NCBI GenBank assembly: GCA_030374765.1
Contig: JARGXX010000071.1
Location: forward strand, 1,240,001-1,304,000
DNA from: Agarophyton chilense
Taxonomy: Eukaryota; Rhodophyta; Florideophyceae; Gracilariales; Gracilariaceae
DNA: 64,000 nt
Reading direction: 5' to 3'
Below the pieces are notes generated by a model that was given only the letters and a program-made list of their open reading frames with translations, was not told the origin of the DNA and did no database searches. A program made the translations under genes and the position numbers. Every line of letters begins with the position of its first letter. Position 1 is the first letter of the stretch. This document shows positions 60,256 through 64,000 of this stretch, piece after piece.

Positions 60256-60498
60256 CTATTGAACCAAGGATAGCATTTTTCGCAGTTCGCTGAGCTTTTC
60301 TTGTCCTTTGGAAACCAAGAAATCAACCTGAGACGATTCTGGATTTGGGTTGTGTCTGATGTCGTTGTTGAATTGCCGTCTCGCTTCCTGTTGAATAGAT
60401 TGCTTTAGTTCAGGAGGAGCAAGGCGTGCAGTTCGCAGAATATCTCGATAGAGTTTTAGCGCCGCCGATCTTTGCAGAAAATGTCTCAAGGTTGACAT
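60256..60498 (-). CDS. LYR-motif mitochondrial protein, LYRM2-like
   Basis: 80 residues from ATG 60498, the usual size of a small LYR protein. It begins STLRHFLQRSAALKLYRDIL, with the LYR tripeptide at 16-18 and a downstream Phe in RRQFNNDIRHN. DFLVSKGQEKLSELRKML then matches the LYRM2 end. LYR proteins bind the mitochondrial acyl carrier protein and support Fe-S or respiratory-complex assembly; LYRM2 is linked to complex I. The first residues themselves act as targeting sequence. It converges on BOP1, with 45 bp between stops. Confidence 0.85.
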   Translation of the reverse strand: MSTLRHFLQRSAALKLYRDILRTARLAPPELKQSIQQEARRQFNNDIRHNPNPESSQVDFLVSKGQEKLSELRKMLSLVQ

Positions 60499-61300
60499 GT
60501 TCAGAAGGGGAAAGCCAATGATTAACCTTACCTGCAGACCTCGTAGGAATCGGATATCGCAGTCGACGAAAAGTGTTATTACTTTTACCCTTTCACGTAT
60601 AAGAAGTCCGATGGATCTGGTATTTTATTGAAAAGGATATACAAATTCTAATCGCATCGTGGTCAAACCACGAAAACACACTGGTCAGAAAAACCGGACT
60701 TCAGCACGAAGGCATGGACCTCATACAGTACATAGACATGAGGTCAATTGTCCCGTGGACACCTGTGGAAACGTTATTGCAGGAACAAGCCTAAACTGCG
60801 GCCTTCGATTTTTTGCCTCCTAATTTTTTAATCGTATTGCACCTTCGGTATGTTCACAAATCATCAGAACGATGACGGAGCCTTATCTAGAAGCTTCGGT
60901 ATTCAATCCTACTCGTAAAGTTGCTCGTCCCCTCGATACAGTCACTTTGTCGAAGAACGCGTAGATATACCCATTAATCCATTGATATCAGAGACAGCAC
61001 GAGACATATGCAATTGCTTGAAATCCAGCAGCCAATCACGGTGTTCCAAACGCTTTGTACTATGTTCGACATGAGCTAGAATTTTCTAGAGGTGTCCCAT
61101 CGGTATTGGGGCTCACCAGACAAAGAAGAGATAAATCGCATGCGCTCCATATCCGAAACTTCATATATGTGTTTGGCCCTGCTATTTAGGCAAACGGAAA
61201 CTATTCACATCCGCCAACCTAAAACACTCGATCCTTCTCTCATGCAATAGCTGTTTATGCTCATCTGAGGATTTGAGATTTTTCGCAGGCGTGTAAATTA
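60499..61300. other. 800 bp divergent intergenic region
   Basis: Promoters of the LYR gene and the following gene. TTTTTCGCAG ending at 61289 just before the next ATG could be a 3' splice site of a 5' UTR intron. A CAG|GTAAGG donor-like string lies just upstream of the LYR gene start on the minus strand. Otherwise nothing. Confidence 0.45.
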
Positions 61301-62173
61301 ATGGACTTCCATCCGTCTCCGCTCTACGCCTTTCCTCCATCGTTGTGTGATCGACATTTTCCACCATCCATGTCTCGTAAACGCCCGCTGCAACAGGCAG
61401 ACACCCCCAACACAAAGCGCTATCTTAACGGAGCACTTGCTGCTGAGCTCCGCGAGTTGAGAATCTCCAGAACACCTACTGCTGCGCAATCTTCGTGCAA
61501 AAATGCTTTCGGAGTTTCTTTTCCTCCGTCTGCGTTCTATTCAAACAATTTCAATCCTAACAATGGCGTACCGAGTTTTGTTCAATCACCAAGTGGTGTT
61601 AAGTTTGGGTCTGATTTTGCTGGGTCATTGCCCATCGCTCCTATTCCCGTCCAGCAACAGAATTCTCTTGGTCAAAACCCTATTGTTACCAACCCAGACT
61701 CTTCAGATTCGTCATCGAGCTCTGTTGTAATGGAGGACGATGATACCGACCCGCGATCTTTTGCGGAAGTTGCGACCGATAATTCCATGGAGGACCTAAT
61801 CGTGGAAGAATGTGATTCAGAACCAAGTGCAGAAAATAGACTCGTCATTTACCGTCCTCCCGTTCGAACAAATCGCAACATTGTTTCTCGTGTTAATGCT
61901 GTTTTACCGGATGGGAACTACGCCATACGAAATCCGAAGACCGATGACTGGATGATTGTTGCACGAAATAGGTCCGAGGGTGTCAAGAGAAAACTGGCCT
62001 TGGTGCCATGGACTGGAGATCCGCACAAGAAGCTGTGTGATTCGCTGCGTGAGCCGAGTAGAGTCATTCGAATGCCTTGGCATGACAGTACCACAGAAGT
62101 AACAATCGTAGAAGTCCCTAATGATGTCTCAGCGAACCAGGAAGAGGCTATGGAGATTGAAGAAATCTCATAG
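61301..62173 (+). CDS. Ser-rich protein of unknown function
   Basis: 290 residues from ATG 61301; Met24 (61370, MSRKRPLQQADTPNTKRYL) may be the better start. Visible parts: a basic leader with a short helix (NGALAAELRELRISR), an Asn/Ser/Pro-rich middle with a poly-Ser run (SSDSSSSSVVMEDDD), an acidic stretch (SMEDLIVEECDSEPSAE), then a more ordered C-terminus (RLVIYRPPVRTNRNIVSRV, YAIRNPKTDDWMIVARN, VKRKLALVPWTGDP, RVIRMPWHD) and an acidic tail. No family is recognised. The composition suggests a nuclear or regulatory protein. Confidence 0.6.
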   Translation: MDFHPSPLYAFPPSLCDRHFPPSMSRKRPLQQADTPNTKRYLNGALAAELRELRISRTPTAAQSSCKNAFGVSFPPSAFYSNNFNPNNGVPSFVQSPSGVKFGSDFAGSLPIAPIPVQQQNSLGQNPIVTNPDSSDSSSSSVVMEDDDTDPRSFAEVATDNSMEDLIVEECDSEPSAENRLVIYRPPVRTNRNIVSRVNAVLPDGNYAIRNPKTDDWMIVARNRSEGVKRKLALVPWTGDPHKKLCDSLREPSRVIRMPWHDSTTEVTIVEVPNDVSANQEEAMEIEEIS

Positions 62174-63660
62174 CGCTGCTCTTCCAGAACCTATTTCGAT
62201 TAGAGAAACAAGCTCCGTTTTCGAACGTCGCTGTTTGTGAATATAAACAGACTAGTACTTTTCAGCATGGGCCCATCAACATGAAGATGCTTTGTGCGAC
62301 GCCAGTGTTGGAAGGCATCCATATTTTTAGTGAAAAGTCACTCAAAATAGTCCTTACTACGCGCAGATGCATTGATTGCGGTAGAATTGCACCATGAGTC
62401 TTGTGAAGAATATCAGCTGGTACAGATCCTCTGCACAGGCGAAGCTACATGTGCAATCGTAGTACCTCGATGTGGGAATGCCAGCAATATACGTAATGTT
62501 TTGATTACAAGTATTCCCTATTTAAAGCTCAACGGTGATGGAAACCATTATCAATTATGTACACCATTGTATCCTGTCAACCGCAAACTCATCTGTTCCC
62601 AAGCCTGTTTCGTACTCATCAATGGCAAAGAACGAATTCATCCCATGGAGTGACGTCATAGCAATCTGTACTAGCAGCAGGTTACTCGATACAGGAACAT
62701 TTCCGTTTCGGTTGTATACTGCATTAACACTAAATATCCTTTGGTCTTTATGTTCCGTTCTATCCAGGAGAGCAGGCGGATCAACTATATCACCGCTACA
62801 ATAAGTTATTCTCTCCTCCTCGCTCTTGATTTAGTCCCATAACTACTTGCAACACAGGTGCTAAAGTGTAATCGCTATCCCCAGCGACCTCCAACGTTTT
62901 CCGGAATAGTCTTCATCTGCTGTACCAACTGTGGGGATGTTGCGCCGACCTAGGCTACTACTGTGTGCTTAGCGCGAACAAAGCACGGCATCCGGAGGTA
63001 TTTTCGATCGTTGAAGTGTTGGTGTGTCTCTCTTTTCAGCCACTGCAGATCGTCGGTTGAGGGACACGGCACGAGAAGAGGCTTCACATGTATAGAGACA
63101 CCATGTAACTAACAGAGGAACAATGCCAAGCAAGTACATCACCCAGACTCATATCCTAGGCGAGACCTGAATAGAAGCCCTGGTTGGGATCTGATCATTT
63201 GTCACCCTCTGCATACGTTCTTCCGTTGGAACCCCTTCCGAAAGACTCCGTTAGAGCCATAGCTTGGACTGACAGTTTGAAGGGGACGGGAATTGGGATG
63301 ACCTTGTTCTGAGGACAGGCTTGTAGTTTTAAGCATATGTCCAGATAAGCGAGGTCCGTTCATGCATACGGCCCAGTTCCCCGATCGTGATCGGTACGCT
63401 GACTGGCCTTTTAGCAAACTCCTGAGTCATAGTAAGAAGTTGAAGGAAAAATACCTTCTTTACCTTTAACTGTAAGGATGGATTTACTATGAGCAGCTTT
63501 TTCTATGTGATTTTGGCCTCTGCCGGGAAATCATGTTGCGTGTTCATCTCGTTTCGATTTGTTAGATAGAAGATAGCACACCGCGTGAAGGCGAGCTGCT
63601 TGTGCCTGCAGTCATGACCAATCTGGTGTCAGATCACATTCGTCGATAATTTCCTGACCA
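62174..63660. other. 1.5 kb region without a supported gene
   Basis: Frames at 62372-62804 (plus) and 63202-63417 (minus) show no recognisable domain. No repeat or RNA gene seen. Confidence 0.5.
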
Positions 63661-63996
63661 ATGAGGTCAAAATTACTTGTCCTATATTTCATGTTTTGCT
63701 TGCTTTCAATACTCTGCAGGAATGCCCGTCGTAGAATTATTGACCAACTCGTTGAACTACAAGCATTTCAACATCCCCACGTCATTCATGCTATGCTCGG
63801 CTCCACTCATGCCAAGCTGCCACCCGGCAACGAGTCTGTACTTTGTTTCACACAACTTCCTGCACTTTCGTTCACCGATGGTAGCACTGCTTTGACATCC
63901 AGGGCAACTTATACGTTCTCATTTTCGACCCAGATGTTTCAACCCATTGAACCAGAATTGGCCCAACGGTTCATAAAAGGGCCAGTCATTGGCTAA
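63661..63996 (+). CDS. Possible secreted protein or terminal exon at the window edge
   Basis: 111 codons from ATG 63661. It begins with a hydrophobic segment (KLLVLYFMFCLLSILC), then RRRIIDQLVELQAFQHPHVIHA, VLCFTQLPALSFTDG and IEPELAQRFIKGPVIG. A pyrimidine-rich 3' splice site (TACTCTGCAG ending 63719) lies inside the apparent signal region. The real gene may therefore start in an upstream exon, with this as its last exon. The family is not recognised. The stop lies 4 bp from the window end. Confidence 0.35.
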   Translation: MRSKLLVLYFMFCLLSILCRNARRRIIDQLVELQAFQHPHVIHAMLGSTHAKLPPGNESVLCFTQLPALSFTDGSTALTSRATYTFSFSTQMFQPIEPELAQRFIKGPVIG

Positions 63997-64000
63997 TATG

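Noticed and set aside
1..64000. CRISPR arrays, operons, Shine-Dalgarno sites or other prokaryotic signals
   Set aside because: No regularly spaced repeats were seen. Spliceosomal introns and eukaryotic gene families show that this is nuclear eukaryotic DNA.

Overview
The window looks like nuclear DNA of a photosynthetic eukaryote, most likely a red alga of the florideophyte kind (inference, about 60% sure). Most protein genes are single long reading frames. The few introns I can define are very short (78 nt), with GTAAGT or GTGAGT donors and CTAAC-like branch sites. Two adjacent genes (TIGR04168-like phosphoesterase and DUF1823) belong to families shared by cyanobacteria and plastids. Cdc20, E2F partner DP, BOP1 and COX19 show that the host is a eukaryote. 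I saw no tRNA, rRNA, snRNA or CRISPR array.

Layout: bases 1-18.5 kb are a graveyard of transposable elements with no confident host gene. It holds a broken Ty3/gypsy retrotransposon interrupted by a 0.7 kb LTR-like repeat; a decayed PIF/Harbinger transposase followed by an intact Myb/SANT-like ORF on the other strand; a Crypton-like tyrosine recombinase remnant; a second retroelement gag interrupted by another copy of the same LTR-like repeat; an integrase scrap; and a Tc1/mariner remnant. Between them lie several kb of AT-rich DNA in which I see nothing.

From 18.9 kb the window becomes a host gene region. First comes a very GC-rich island with a rhomboid protease (RHBDD1-like) and a convergent, spliced cytochrome b5. 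Then follow a PIG3-type quinone oxidoreductase, COX19, a BAR-domain protein and two secreted proteins of unknown function. From 30 to 38 kb lie a large TPR/coiled-coil membrane protein, a plastid-type metallophosphoesterase, a DUF1823 protein and a small protein of unknown function. From 38 to 42 kb the APC/C activator Cdc20 and the cell-cycle transcription factor DP converge.

From 45 to 62 kb come a C2H2 zinc-finger protein, an Arg/Ser-rich protein, an ABC half-transporter of the ABCD/SbmA type, a Ser/Thr kinase, a C-terminally short Sec15-like exocyst subunit, the ribosome-assembly WD40 protein BOP1, an LYRM2-like protein and a Ser-rich unknown. The genes do not form an operon; many are arranged as convergent or divergent pairs.

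I found no single convincing new system. The observations most worth checking are the short Sec15, the Crypton-like recombinase, the intact SANT ORF beside a dead transposase, the paired LTR-like insertions, the plastid-type gene neighbourhood, and a 3n-length intron that stays open in a secreted protein gene.
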